64,000 bases of DNA from Bacillota bacterium (GCA_023418925.1 JAEZYS010000018.1:51257-115256), one strand, 5' to 3'. Positions 48,690 to 58,103 are shown, numbered from the stretch's first letter. Notes: generated by a model from the sequence alone, not told the origin. Translations and numbers: made by a program.

Positions 48690-49151
48690 TTATAGTATGC
48701 TTACCGCGTACAACAGGCCAACCATTCCAATTAAGAAAATAATTGAAATTTTAACTACCCATTGCCATGAAATAAAATTACCGTTACTGAAATAAACTCT
48801 TTTATTTATATCCAATTTTACAAGACCATTTGCAGGATTTTTAACATCGTATGTAACAATAACATTCTGGCCCTTAAATACTCTGTCTGATTTTTTTAAT
48901 AAAATGTTGTCAATTACATATTGCTTTTTATCGACGACATATTTTACACTCATTCGGAGAGTTTTCCACTCAACTCCGCCAAGTTTTTCATTATGTTCAG
49001 TGATACACATTACTTCTCCGAACACGTTTTCAGAGTGCTTAAAAACCTGTCTTACCTTACTATATTTCTCAAGCTTTGTCAATATATTTACAATGGACGA
49101 AAGTATAACCAGACTGCTTATTAATATCAATATTACGGCAACTATATTCAT
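48690..49151 (-). CDS. Membrane protein of unknown function (DUF3592-like)
   Basis: The 153-residue protein has an N-terminal helix (about 3-24), a soluble beta-rich middle with VKYVVDKKQYVIDN and GQNVIVTYDVKNPANG, and a C-terminal helix (about 128-150). The middle recalls DUF3592 proteins, but this is a weak match. GGAGGG is 8 nt from ATG 49151, whereas the longer ATG at 49172 lies upstream of it. Confidence 0.6.
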   Translation of the reverse strand: MNIVAVILILISSLVILSSIVNILTKLEKYSKVRQVFKHSENVFGEVMCITEHNEKLGGVEWKTLRMSVKYVVDKKQYVIDNILLKKSDRVFKGQNVIVTYDVKNPANGLVKLDINKRVYFSNGNFISWQWVVKISIIFLIGMVGLLYAVSIL

Positions 49152-49221
49152 TATGCATCCCTCCGCATACATTGTACCATATTATTCTATAATATTCAAT
49201 ATATTACTTTAAATAATATGT

Positions 49222-49258
49222 AAAAAAAGCTGCCCGTTCTGCATCCGGACAGCTTTTT
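49222..49258 (-). terminator. Terminator of the second large surface protein gene
   Basis: Stem AAAAAGCTGYCCG-type with loop TTCTGCAT, followed by TTTTTTT on the minus strand. It shares loop sequence with the paralogue's terminator. Confidence 0.88.
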
Positions 49259-49320
49259 ATTTAGATGTTAGAATAACGTAATGTTAATCTTTCATGAAAC
49301 TATTCAGCCTTAAGCTAAAA

Positions 49321-51036
49321 TTAGCCTCTCTTCTTAGCAACGATTGCTGCTGCAGCAAGAGCTACAGGGATAACAGCAAGTGCAACTGAAGCATTACCTG
49401 TTGGTGGGTTAGCAGCTGGAGCTTCGTCTTCAACTGGAGCTTCGTCTTCAACTGGAGCTTCATCGTCAACGATTTCTTCTTCGCCTTCAACGCCTTCACC
49501 AGATTCAGCATCTTCAATTTCAACTGCATTTGAGAATGTAACTGTCATTGAATCCCAGAACCAAGGTGTTGATGTGTAGAGGTTCATGTATTCGAGGAGG
49601 TATCTAGCGTTAGTTACCTTACCATCTGATACTGAATCCCAATCAAATGAGAGTGTGCTTTCGCCCCAATCAAATACCTGAGTATCGTTGAGTGACATTG
49701 TGTACTTGTTGTTTACTGTAAGACCACCTGTGAAGAGGTTGAATGCCCAGCTCTGCTGTGTTCCAATAAATCCTGAACCTTCAGCATCATAGTAGTCCTT
49801 ACCATAGAGGTGCTGACCGAATGATGGGTTGTACCAGTAATCATCCTTCTTCTCTGTGAAGCCTTCACCGAATTCCTTATCGTCATCCTTCTTAACATAA
49901 GAAGCTGTGTTCTTATCTCTTGTATCAATGTTTACATAAAGAGCAGATGTTTTGAATGAGAATGTAACATCATCGTAGTTAGCGATAACATCGTTAAGAA
50001 CTGGGAGTACATTGTGGTAACCAACCTTACCGATTGCATCATTAAGGTCGCCTCTGTTGAGTTCGAGGTAGTCAATGAGGTCAAATTCCTGGTAGTTCTT
50101 TGACTGAGCAGCTGTGATAAGGTCATACTGATCATTCTGAACCTGCTTGCCATCAACATTTGTGATAACGTATGTTGAACCAACTCCGTCTGGTCTAGCA
50201 ATACCGTTAACTGTTGTCATCATTGGGTAAAGGTGAACCTTTTCGCCAGCGTTTGTTGAAGCAATCTGTGGAGCAACTCGTGTCTGGATTGCATTCTTAA
50301 GTACTGTAAGAGCATTAAGTAATGAAGCCTTCTGATCAGCTGTAAGAGTTGTCATACCAGTTGTTGCAGGTGCGCCAGTAGCTGTAAGAGTTGTACCAGT
50401 TACATCTGTGCCTAATACCATTCCGTTTACTGTAGCAACGTCAGCAGCAATTAAAGCAAGTTCAGCTGTATTAGCAGCTGAAATAGCTTCAAATTCTGTG
50501 CTGATTGTGCCAGCAGCAACAGCAGCGTTGAACTTCTTCTGTGAGTCATCCTTGATGCCGTGCTTTGTCTGAGCAACGATCTGAACTCTTACGTTTGAGT
50601 CAAATGCAGCTGCACCATTATCGATACCGCCTGTTGTAGCACCTGTAGCAACTGGAATTGTAACGATAGCGTTATCACCAGCAAATGTGATCCATGTTGA
50701 ATAGTTAGCCTTATCATTCTTGCTGCCGATTTCCTTTGTCCAAACCTGGCTTGTGCCTGGCTTTGTAACAGTAATTACATAAGTTGTTTCGCCAGTCTTA
50801 TACTTGTTAACATCAGCATTGTTCATTGTGATCTTAAGATCTGTAGCAGCTGTAAGATCAAGACCTGAAGCAATTGTTGAGATTGTAGCAGTACCATCTT
50901 CGATTGTCTTTGTTTCTCTAACGAGGTCATATGTAAATGAACCCTGCTTAGCTTCTTCAGCTGATACTGTTGTAGCCATTGCAGATACAGCTACTGCTGC
51001 TGCTGAAAGAGCAGCGATTGTCTTTTTCAAATTCAT
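49321..51036 (-). CDS. Large secreted surface protein, paralogue 2, NPxTG tail
   Basis: The 571-residue paralogue of the protein at 43722-45434 has the same signal peptide, the same long extracellular region and an NPPTGNASVALAVIPVALA tail. Differences concentrate in a few loops, such as YVITNVDGKQVQNDQYDLI, and in the acidic spacer, where VEDEAP repeats replace a Thr/Glu run. AAGGAGG lies just before the ATG. The upstream promoter is conventional, and the direct repeats found before paralogue 1 are absent, so expression is probably different. Confidence 0.8.
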   Translation of the reverse strand: MNLKKTIAALSAAAVAVSAMATTVSAEEAKQGSFTYDLVRETKTIEDGTATISTIASGLDLTAATDLKITMNNADVNKYKTGETTYVITVTKPGTSQVWTKEIGSKNDKANYSTWITFAGDNAIVTIPVATGATTGGIDNGAAAFDSNVRVQIVAQTKHGIKDDSQKKFNAAVAAGTISTEFEAISAANTAELALIAADVATVNGMVLGTDVTGTTLTATGAPATTGMTTLTADQKASLLNALTVLKNAIQTRVAPQIASTNAGEKVHLYPMMTTVNGIARPDGVGSTYVITNVDGKQVQNDQYDLITAAQSKNYQEFDLIDYLELNRGDLNDAIGKVGYHNVLPVLNDVIANYDDVTFSFKTSALYVNIDTRDKNTASYVKKDDDKEFGEGFTEKKDDYWYNPSFGQHLYGKDYYDAEGSGFIGTQQSWAFNLFTGGLTVNNKYTMSLNDTQVFDWGESTLSFDWDSVSDGKVTNARYLLEYMNLYTSTPWFWDSMTVTFSNAVEIEDAESGEGVEGEEEIVDDEAPVEDEAPVEDEAPAANPPTGNASVALAVIPVALAAAAIVAKKRG

Positions 51037-51330
51037 GAAAAAAATCCTCCTTGTTTTGTTGTTATTTTTATTCTATATATCTCCAATATAATTGGAAACA
51101 CTTATAATGAATATACGGAATAAGTATCCATCCGTACATCACGCTTTTATTTTATCATTATGCGTTAAAAGTGTCAATGTACACTAACTACAAATTTAAA
51201 CTTTGCTATTCGTTCACAATGTACATTTTGGCTATTAAATAAACTAATTTCTGATAAATAAATTTATTATTTATTACAATAATGAAAAAATCGTAACAAT
51301 ATTGTAATTTTTAAGTGTAAGTCTTTATAA
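51037..51330. other. Long leader and spacer upstream of surface protein paralogue 2
   Basis: The promoter at 51149-51177 leaves a 5' leader of about 105 nt. Beyond it, to the thrS terminator, the sequence is AT-rich with no gene. Confidence 0.5.
51149..51177 (-). promoter_or_regulatory. Promoter of surface protein paralogue 2
   Basis: On the minus strand: TTGACA (51177-51172), a 17-bp spacer and TAAAAT (51154-51149) preceded by TGA. Confidence 0.78.
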
Positions 51331-51361
51331 AAAATGGGGAGGAAACTTCTATCCTCCCCAG
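51331..51361 (-). terminator. Terminator of thrS
   Basis: An 8-bp stem GGGGAGGA/TCCTCCCC followed by ATTTTTT on the minus strand. Confidence 0.9.
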
Positions 51362-51374
51362 ATTCTCTATTTTA

Positions 51375-53318
51375 TTATAAAGCCTTTGTTTCATTCTCCT
51401 CGAATATCTTTGCAAGAACGTCAGCAGCAGGCATAGCGCCGAGGTCGCCATCCTTTCTTGAACGGAGAGAAATTGTATTTTCTTCTGCTTCCTTATCACC
51501 GACAATAAAGAAGTAAGGAATCTTTTCAAGCTGAGCCTGACGAATCTTATACCCAATCTTTTCATTTCTGTTGTCAACAGTAACTCTTATTCCTCTGTCA
51601 TCAAGCTTTGCACTGATGTCATTAGCATATTCAAGTGCTCTGTCTGTTACAGGAAGAATTCTTACCTGTTCAGGTGAAAGCCAGAGCGGAAGTGCACCTG
51701 CATACTTTTCAAGGAGAATTGCAAGCGTACGTTCATAACATCCAAGTGATGTTCTGTGAATGATATATGGCATTCTCTTCTGTCCGTCTGTATCAATATA
51801 TTCCATGCCGAATTTCTTAGCAAGAAGCATATCTATCTGAATAGTACAGAGTGTATCTTCCTTGCCATATACATTCTTAGCCTGAACGTCAAGCTTAGGA
51901 CCATAGAAGGCAGCTTCATCCACACCTATATCATACTTGACATTGAGGTCTTCAAGTATCTTATACATAAGCGCCTGTGCTTCATTCCACTGTTCAGCGG
52001 TACCTTCATATTTAGCTGTATTGTTAGGATCCCACTGTGAGAATCTGAATGTTACATCTTCAAGGAGACCAAGCTTGCCCATGAAGTATTTGATAAGTTC
52101 AAGGCACTGCTTGAATTCTTCTTCAAGTTGTTCAGGACGGAGAATGATATGTCCCTCAGTAATTGTGAACTGTCTTACTCTGATAAGACCGTGCATTTCG
52201 CCGCTGTCTTCGTTACGGAAAAGTGTTGATGTTTCGCCAAGACGCATTGGCAAGTCACGGTATGAACGCTGTCTGTTGAGGAACACCTGATACTGGAACG
52301 GACATGTCATAGGACGGAGAGCAAAACATTCCTTTGTCTCATCGTTAGGATCACCGAGAACGAACATGCCGTCAAGGTAATGATCCCAGTGTCCTGAAAT
52401 CTTGTAAAGTTCTCTTTTTGCAAGGAGAGGAGTTTTTGTAAGGAGGTAACCCTTCTTCTGCTCTGTATCTTCAACCCATCTCTGAAGGAGCTGGATAACT
52501 CTTGAACCCTTAGGGAGCATGATAGGAAGTCCCTGACCGATGGATTCAACTGTTGTGAAATATTCAAGTTCACGTCCGATTTTGTTATGGTCACGCTTTT
52601 TAGCTTCTTCAAGCATAGTAAGGTGAGCTTCAAGCTCTGAAGCCTTAGGGAAAGAAACACCGTAAATTCTTGAAAGCTGCTTGCCCTTTGCGTCGCCTCT
52701 CCAGTAAGCACCAGTACAAGCTGTAAGCTTGATTGCCTTAATAACAGCGGTGTTCATAAGATGCGGGCCAGCGCAGAGGTCTGTGAAATCACCCTGCTTG
52801 TAGAATGAGATATCCTCGCCCTTGTCAGCATGTTCCTTGCAAAGCTCAACCTTGTAAGGCTCGCCCATTTCTTCAAGCACCTTTATAGCTTCGTCAACAG
52901 GAAGTCCGAACTGTTCAAGTTCAATGCCTTCCTTGACAATCTTCTTCATTTCAGCTTCAATCTTTGAAAGGTCATCAGCAGTAAATGCTCTTTCACCGTC
53001 AAAATCATAATAGAACCCCGAATCAATAGCAGGGCCGATTGCTAGCTTTGTATTAGGGTAAAGACGTTTTACAGCCTGAGCAAGAACGTGTGATGTTGTG
53101 TGCCAGAAAGTCTTTTTACCTTCTTCGCTGTCGAATGTAAGAACTTCAAATGTGCAGTCCTTATCAATATTTGTTCTTATGTCACAAACCTTTCCGTCAA
53201 TCTTTACGCAGCAAGCAGCCTTGTAAAGACCAGCGCCGATACCCTTTACTATTTCAGCAGCAGACATTGCACCCTCAATTTCTCGAACACTTCCGTCCTT
53301 TAATGTAAGCTTAATCAT
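51375..53318 (-). CDS. thrS: Threonyl-tRNA synthetase
   Basis: The 647-residue class II synthetase contains all domains: TGS (1-62, IKLTLKDGSVREIEG), the editing domain (about 65-235, HTTSHVLAQAVKRLYP and zinc-type CAGPHL), the catalytic core with motif 2 FRNEDSGEMHGLIRVRQF and motif 3 HRTSLGCYERTLAILLE, and the anticodon-binding domain (from about 540). GGAGGAG precedes ATG 53318. It follows the cupin and DUF3795 genes, whose T-box leader probably controls it too. Confidence 0.97.
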   Translation of the reverse strand: MIKLTLKDGSVREIEGAMSAAEIVKGIGAGLYKAACCVKIDGKVCDIRTNIDKDCTFEVLTFDSEEGKKTFWHTTSHVLAQAVKRLYPNTKLAIGPAIDSGFYYDFDGERAFTADDLSKIEAEMKKIVKEGIELEQFGLPVDEAIKVLEEMGEPYKVELCKEHADKGEDISFYKQGDFTDLCAGPHLMNTAVIKAIKLTACTGAYWRGDAKGKQLSRIYGVSFPKASELEAHLTMLEEAKKRDHNKIGRELEYFTTVESIGQGLPIMLPKGSRVIQLLQRWVEDTEQKKGYLLTKTPLLAKRELYKISGHWDHYLDGMFVLGDPNDETKECFALRPMTCPFQYQVFLNRQRSYRDLPMRLGETSTLFRNEDSGEMHGLIRVRQFTITEGHIILRPEQLEEEFKQCLELIKYFMGKLGLLEDVTFRFSQWDPNNTAKYEGTAEQWNEAQALMYKILEDLNVKYDIGVDEAAFYGPKLDVQAKNVYGKEDTLCTIQIDMLLAKKFGMEYIDTDGQKRMPYIIHRTSLGCYERTLAILLEKYAGALPLWLSPEQVRILPVTDRALEYANDISAKLDDRGIRVTVDNRNEKIGYKIRQAQLEKIPYFFIVGDKEAEENTISLRSRKDGDLGAMPAADVLAKIFEENETKAL

Positions 53319-53444
53319 ATTATACTCCTCCTGAATTTTCTTCATATTTTCCTGAATATACTTCTTATTTTTATATTTTGAGACAACTAAACTGATACTA
53401 TATATAATGTACAACATAAAGCGACACTTTTTCTGAATAAAGCC

Positions 53445-53864
53445 TTAGGTGTCAAACTTTTTTCTGTGTTCATTGTTTAAGTTTTTCTTCTTTTCCAAAG
53501 AAGCCTTGCGCAAAATATTATATTCTTCTTCAGAACAGCGTTCTTTACACATCGGCGCATAAGCTTCAGCCATTTCAAATGCCTTTTCTATTTTGGGGCA
53601 CGGATACTCTTCGCACTGACCGCAGTTTTCAATTTTCCTTTGTGCTGCACATCCAATTACATCATATCTGCACCAGTTGTCCGCTTTGCAGCCATAGCAT
53701 TTTATCTTGTCACCCTCCATAATAGTATTGTGGAACCCATGTCTGTACCAAAGTTCGGCTGTCTTATGAAGTTCATCATCTGTCTTTGGCATATGTCTCG
53801 GACAAACACCACAATCATTTCCGCAGACTGAAATGATTTTTTCACAAGCATTATCAGTCTTCAT
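53445..53864 (-). CDS. DUF3795 family Cys-rich protein, longer member
   Basis: The 139-residue protein has CGNDCGVCPRHMPK, DKIKCYGCKADNWCRYDVIGC and NCGQCEEYPCPKI, the DUF3795 cysteine pattern, with a charged Lys-rich tail. The start at ATG 53864 overlaps the cupin stop by 11 nt (ATGAAGACTGA), suggesting coupling. A longer frame to 53909 has no Shine-Dalgarno. It lies between the cupin gene and thrS. Confidence 0.75.
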   Translation of the reverse strand: MKTDNACEKIISVCGNDCGVCPRHMPKTDDELHKTAELWYRHGFHNTIMEGDKIKCYGCKADNWCRYDVIGCAAQRKIENCGQCEEYPCPKIEKAFEMAEAYAPMCKERCSEEEYNILRKASLEKKKNLNNEHRKKFDT

Positions 53865-54198
53865 AAAGGTCGCCGCTGTTTTCTTTGTTAAGAGTTCCTT
53901 CCATTTCAATCATCAGGAACTTAGAAAGCTCTTTGACAACCGGTCTGTGTCTTGTACCCTTTGGTACTATTATAAACTCACCCTGGTTTATCGGAATAAG
54001 TCCGTTATCAGTATCAAGGTGGAATGAGCCTTCTATTACATAAAACAACTCATCGGAGTGCTCATGAACATGGAAATCAAGAGTTCGGTTTTCTACCTGA
54101 ACAACGCTTAGAACATTTCCATTGAACCTGCCTATTTTGTCATACACATAAAGTGCGTCAACTGCATTAACTTTTTCAAGAAGATTAACCTTTTCCAT
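53854..54198 (-). CDS. Cupin domain protein
   Basis: The 114-residue single cupin has metal-binding motif 1 FHVHEHSDELFYVIEGSF and motif 2 PINQGEFIIVPKGTRHRPV. The role is unknown. GGAGGTATTGAA precedes ATG 54198. It is the first gene after a T-box leader and is translationally coupled to the DUF3795 gene, so it is tied to amino acid starvation, probably threonine. Confidence 0.85.
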   Translation of the reverse strand: MEKVNLLEKVNAVDALYVYDKIGRFNGNVLSVVQVENRTLDFHVHEHSDELFYVIEGSFHLDTDNGLIPINQGEFIIVPKGTRHRPVVKELSKFLMIEMEGTLNKENSGDLYED

Positions 54199-54231
54199 TT
54201 CAATACCTCCATTTTGATTTATAAATTTAAA

Positions 54232-54500
54232 AATAAAAACGCCCCCTGATAAACAGCAAATGCCATTTGTCAAGGGACGATAATATCGTGATTCCACCCA
54301 TGTTCACATACTGCGGAGTGATTTCGGAACAGTATATCTCATTATGCCCTGTAACGGGAGCAACCGCTGTTTATTGGACAGACTCAAAGGTGGTGTGCAT
54401 TCCTTACAGGTTAATTCCGTTTGCAGCCGATGACGGAAAATCTCTGAAAACCAAATGAAGGATGCCTTCCTTATCAACGTTTTATGAATATAAATATCGT
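54232..54500 (-). promoter_or_regulatory. T-box riboswitch upstream of cupin-DUF3795-thrS
   Basis: The minus strand carries the T-box hallmark GGGTGGAATCACG (near 54287-54300) followed by CGTCCCTTG and a long terminator hairpin. The terminator pairs CCCTTGACAAATGGCATT with the descending arm before CAGGGGGCG and is followed by TTTTTATTTTT. The antiterminator bulge TGGA would pair with a tRNA ending UCCA. A long Stem I region with GGAATGCACACCACC may hold the specifier; ACC or ACA (Thr) and TGC (Cys) are candidates. The presence of thrS downstream favours Thr. Confidence 0.88.
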
Positions 54501-54507
54501 AATTTAC

Positions 54508-54536
54508 ATAATAGCACACCTATTAATTTTTGTCAA
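54508..54536 (-). promoter_or_regulatory. Promoter of the T-box transcript
   Basis: On the minus strand: TTGACA (54536-54531), a 17-bp spacer and TATTAT (54513-54508) preceded by TGC. Confidence 0.82.
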
Positions 54537-54946
54537 CCGTCTAATTAAACAGCAAAAACGTTTAAATATTATTAATTAGTGTCAAAATTTATAAATTTTC
54601 TTGACAAACAAACTGATATATATTAAAATGTATAAGTGATTGCAATATATTTATATATAGATGTATCTGCATTAGAGCAGTCATTGAATATAAATTGCTT
54701 ATCTTTTTGTTACTTCTATGGTTGAATAGAAGATTTTCATATATTTTTATTTGATTTTCCTGAAAATTAAGAGGGTTAAAATAATATATCGGATTATTAT
54801 TTATATGACATTTGCCAATAAATGTCTGCTGTTTGGGCAGCAAATTATGCTGGGTAATATAACTGTCATTTTTTAATAGCGTGAAAATTTACTATCGACC
54901 TCCGAAGTAATGTTTAACATTATTTTTATAAGGAGGTATATCGTCT
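54537..54946. other. AT-rich region upstream of rny
   Basis: No convincing gene. A TTGGGC-16-TAATAT candidate promoter lies near 54830-54860 on the plus strand. A tight TAATGTTTAACATTA palindrome followed by TTTTTAT lies just before the rny ribosome-binding site. Confidence 0.4.
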
Positions 54947-56512
54947 TTGAATACGACAACTGCTATTATTATAGCTATATTGACTTTTATTGCCGGTTCT
55001 GTAATATGCGGTTTCATAATGTTTCGCTTTGGAATAAAGTACCGTATGCAGCAGGCAGAATCAGCTATCGGATCAGCTGAAAAAGAAGCAGAGCGACTTA
55101 TTGAAGCTGCTAAAAAAGAAGCAGAAAGTCAGACCAAACTTGCTCTTGTGGAGGCAAAGGACGAAATTCACAAAAACCGTTCCGAACTCGAAAAGGAAAT
55201 AAAAGAGCGCAGAAATGAAATTTCCCGTCAGGAACGCAGAGTTCAGCAAAAAGAAGAAAATCTTGACAAGAAAAATGATAACATTGAAAAGAAAGAAGAA
55301 CTTCTCCAGAAAAAGCTGAAGCAGGCAGATGACAAGCTTGAAGAAGCTGATAGAATCAAGAAATCTGAACTGGAAATCCTTGAACGTATATCCCAGTTCA
55401 CTATGGAACAGGCTAAGGAACATCTCCTTTCAATGCTTGAAAACGAGCTTGTTCATGATAAAGCTCTCAAGATACAACATTATGAACAGCAACTCAAGGA
55501 TGAATGTGAAGAAAAGGCAAGAGACCTTATTTCACTTGCTATTTCAAAATGTTCTGCTGATCAGGTTTCTGAAACTGCCGTTTCAGTTGTTCCTCTCCCT
55601 AACGATGAAATGAAGGGACGTATCATCGGACGTGAGGGACGTAACATCAGAACACTTGAAACCCTTACAGGCGTTGATCTTATTATAGACGATACTCCTG
55701 AAGCTATCACTCTTTCCTGCTTCGATCAGGCAAGACGTGAAGTTGCAAGAATTGCTCTTGAAAAACTTATTGCCGACGGCCGAATTCATCCATCGAGAAT
55801 TGAAGAAATGGTTGACAAGGCAAAACGTGAAGTTGAGCATAAGATTAAGCAGGAAGGTGAACGTGCTGTTCTCGAAACCAACGTTCACGGACTTAACCAT
55901 GAGCTTGTGAAGCTTATTGGACGTTTAAGATACAGAACATCTTACCGTCAGAATGTTCTTAACCACTCAATTGAAGTTGCTCATCTTGCAGGAATTATGG
56001 CAAGCGAGCTTGGAGTTGATGCAAACCTTGCAAGGCGTGCAGGTCTTCTCCACGATATAGGTAAGGCTCTTAGCTATGAAATTGAAGGTTCCCATGTTCA
56101 GATTGGTGTTGACGTTTGTCGTAAGTATAAGGAAAGTCCTGATGTTATTCATGCAATTGAAGCACATCACGGCGATGTTGAAATCAAGTCTGTTGTTGCA
56201 GCTCTTGTTCAGGCAGCAGATGCTATTTCAGCTGCTAGACCTGGTGCAAGAAGCGAAAACTATGAAAACTACATCAAGCGTCTTCAGAAGCTTGAAGAAA
56301 TCTGTACCTCTTATGAGGGCGTTGAAAAGTCCTTTGCTATTCAGGCAGGACGTGAAGTGCGCATAATGATTCTTCCTGATCAGATTGATGATGACAAGAT
56401 GGTTATTGTTGCACGAGATATTGCACAGCGTATTGAAAATGAAATGGATTATCCTGGACAGATAAAGGTTCATCTGATTCGTGAAAGCCGTGCAATTGCA
56501 TTCGCAAAATAA
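54947..56512 (+). CDS. rny: Ribonuclease Y
   Basis: The 521-residue endoribonuclease has one N-terminal transmembrane helix (about 5-27) and a long Lys/Glu coiled coil (30-200). A KH domain follows with IIGREGRNIRTLE near 215, and an HD domain with VLNHSIEVAHLAG and AGLLHDIGKALS. RNase Y initiates mRNA decay at the membrane. AAGGAGGT is 9 nt from a TTG start. It is a single gene with its own terminator. Confidence 0.96.
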   Translation: MNTTTAIIIAILTFIAGSVICGFIMFRFGIKYRMQQAESAIGSAEKEAERLIEAAKKEAESQTKLALVEAKDEIHKNRSELEKEIKERRNEISRQERRVQQKEENLDKKNDNIEKKEELLQKKLKQADDKLEEADRIKKSELEILERISQFTMEQAKEHLLSMLENELVHDKALKIQHYEQQLKDECEEKARDLISLAISKCSADQVSETAVSVVPLPNDEMKGRIIGREGRNIRTLETLTGVDLIIDDTPEAITLSCFDQARREVARIALEKLIADGRIHPSRIEEMVDKAKREVEHKIKQEGERAVLETNVHGLNHELVKLIGRLRYRTSYRQNVLNHSIEVAHLAGIMASELGVDANLARRAGLLHDIGKALSYEIEGSHVQIGVDVCRKYKESPDVIHAIEAHHGDVEIKSVVAALVQAADAISAARPGARSENYENYIKRLQKLEEICTSYEGVEKSFAIQAGREVRIMILPDQIDDDKMVIVARDIAQRIENEMDYPGQIKVHLIRESRAIAFAK

Positions 56513-56528
56513 AAGTTTATTAACAATC

Positions 56529-56560
56529 AAACCCTGTACAGAATATGTGCAGGGTTTTTG
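56529..56560 (+). terminator. Terminator of rny
   Basis: Stem AAACCCTG/CAGGGTTT followed by TTGTG. Confidence 0.85.
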
Positions 56561-56586
56561 TGAAAAGACATAAATGAGGTGGTCAT

Positions 56587-58068
56587 ATGCCAAAAACGAT
56601 TTTCGGCACTACTGAAAAATCAAACTTTATTCTCAATATGAAATCCACAACACTGCAGAAGTGGATACATGGTGTTCTTGTTTTCTGCATCATCTTCCCT
56701 CTTCTCGGAGCAGCAATTCTTTGCGGTTCGGATAAAAGGACGTTTATTTCGGGAGCATTCCTTTATGCAACAGGATTTACATGCATATTGTTCTATTTAA
56801 TTGTAATGCTTAAAAAAGATGTGCTGTTCAAAGACAATAAGTCTTACATAGCTATAATACTAATGTCCATACTTGGACTTGTATCTTATTACATAGCATT
56901 TGGAAAAATTTCTGGTACAGGCTATGAGGCATCTACACCTCTTCTCGGAAACCTTGGTCGTCAGGAAGGATACCTCGCATTGCTTTCATACTTTGGAATA
57001 TTCCTTCTGGCAACAACGGTTTCTTCACAAAAAACTGTGTTAAACATAATGGATTTACTCGTTGCGGCCGGATTTATACAGGCAGGGGTTGCTGTCCTTC
57101 AGCATATTCCGGGATTATCATTTCCGTCTGATTACCGCGACCTTCCCGTAATAGCTTACGAAAACGTAAACCTTTCAAGCGGACTTGCAGACAGTCCCAT
57201 ATTTTTCGGTTCACTTATGACACTTCTCACAGGTATTGCTATCACTGGTGCAATTTATGACAAAAGCATAATGCGGTCCAGAATATACAGCATTGCAGCA
57301 GTTTTATTCTTCCTTACTTCACTGTTCACATCATCAATTGTACCTCTCATTGGTATCGGAGCAGTTGTAGTTGTTTTAGTGGTCTTACAGTTTATAAATG
57401 CAAAGAACGGCAAACAGCGTACATTTGAATCAAAGCTGTTTAAAACCCCGTCTGCAAGACTTGCAGTTATTATAATAGCTCTCGGTATTACGCTGCTGAT
57501 TGTAGCACTTACACAGGGCATAAACATTATTGACTACATAGGTACTGACCACAGACGTATGCCGAGGGATAAATCCATTGCATTCTATGACAGTTTCTAC
57601 AGACTTTACGTCACTGGATCTATGTCTCCTGTAAATACACAGGGACTTTATGAAATTGCATGGAGCAACTCTCTTGAAATAATTAAGAATAATCCACTTT
57701 TTGGTATTGGGCCTGACTGTCTTGCAATTGAAAATCTGCTTATGGGTAAACAATTTGACTTCCTTGACAAGAGTTATAATGAATATCTATACATCGCAGC
57801 AACAAGAGGAATTCCTGCACTTATAGTTTACCTTACTCTTATCATTTTTTCGATAAAGCGTATGATTACAGGCTTCAAGGCTTTCAAAGCTGACAACAGA
57901 AGTTGGTTCAGAGCAGCATTGCCTGTTGCATTGCTTGCATACCTTGTACAAGCGTTTTTCAGTGCAAGCACAATAACAGTTGCACCTTTCTTCTGGCTCC
58001 TCCTTGGATTTGTATGGTCAACAAGACTTGACTCTCCAACAGTAAAACCTAAAAAAGCAAAGAATTAA
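56587..58068 (+). CDS. O-antigen ligase/Wzy-type membrane protein
   Basis: The 493-residue polytopic protein has 11-12 transmembrane helices. A large extracytoplasmic loop before the last helices contains NPLFGIGPDCLAIE and DKSYNEYLYIAATRGIPALI, the pattern of the Wzy_C/WaaL family that ligates or polymerises surface polysaccharides. The substrate in a Gram-positive would be a wall or capsular glycan. GAGGTGG precedes the ATG. It is not in a polysaccharide gene cluster; the divergently oriented epimerase gene beyond its terminator is the only possible neighbour in glycan synthesis. Confidence 0.8.
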   Translation: MPKTIFGTTEKSNFILNMKSTTLQKWIHGVLVFCIIFPLLGAAILCGSDKRTFISGAFLYATGFTCILFYLIVMLKKDVLFKDNKSYIAIILMSILGLVSYYIAFGKISGTGYEASTPLLGNLGRQEGYLALLSYFGIFLLATTVSSQKTVLNIMDLLVAAGFIQAGVAVLQHIPGLSFPSDYRDLPVIAYENVNLSSGLADSPIFFGSLMTLLTGIAITGAIYDKSIMRSRIYSIAAVLFFLTSLFTSSIVPLIGIGAVVVVLVVLQFINAKNGKQRTFESKLFKTPSARLAVIIIALGITLLIVALTQGINIIDYIGTDHRRMPRDKSIAFYDSFYRLYVTGSMSPVNTQGLYEIAWSNSLEIIKNNPLFGIGPDCLAIENLLMGKQFDFLDKSYNEYLYIAATRGIPALIVYLTLIIFSIKRMITGFKAFKADNRSWFRAALPVALLAYLVQAFFSASTITVAPFFWLLLGFVWSTRLDSPTVKPKKAKN

Positions 58069-58069
58069 A

Positions 58070-58103
58070 AAAGAACAGGCTGTCAAGGAATTTGACAGCC
58101 TGT
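58070..58103 (-). terminator. Terminator of the epimerase gene
   Basis: A perfect 12-bp stem ACAGGCTGTCAA/TTGACAGCCTGT followed by TCTTTTTT on the minus strand. It can also end the convergent ligase gene. Confidence 0.85.

Noticed and set aside
53319..53444. A separate T-box directly before thrS
   Set aside because: The gap is too short and lacks the GGGTGG motif; the T-box lies upstream of the cupin gene instead.
54267..54519. Short frames on both strands upstream of the cupin gene
   Set aside because: The region is a T-box leader; conserved RNA motifs explain it.
54589..54843. 84-codon leftward frame in the gap before rny
   Set aside because: It has no ribosome-binding site, AT-driven composition and no recognisable protein features.
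54870..54900. Possible third copy of the TAGCGTGAAAA hairpin repeat
   Set aside because: Only the first half matches; the complementary arm and second hairpin are missing.
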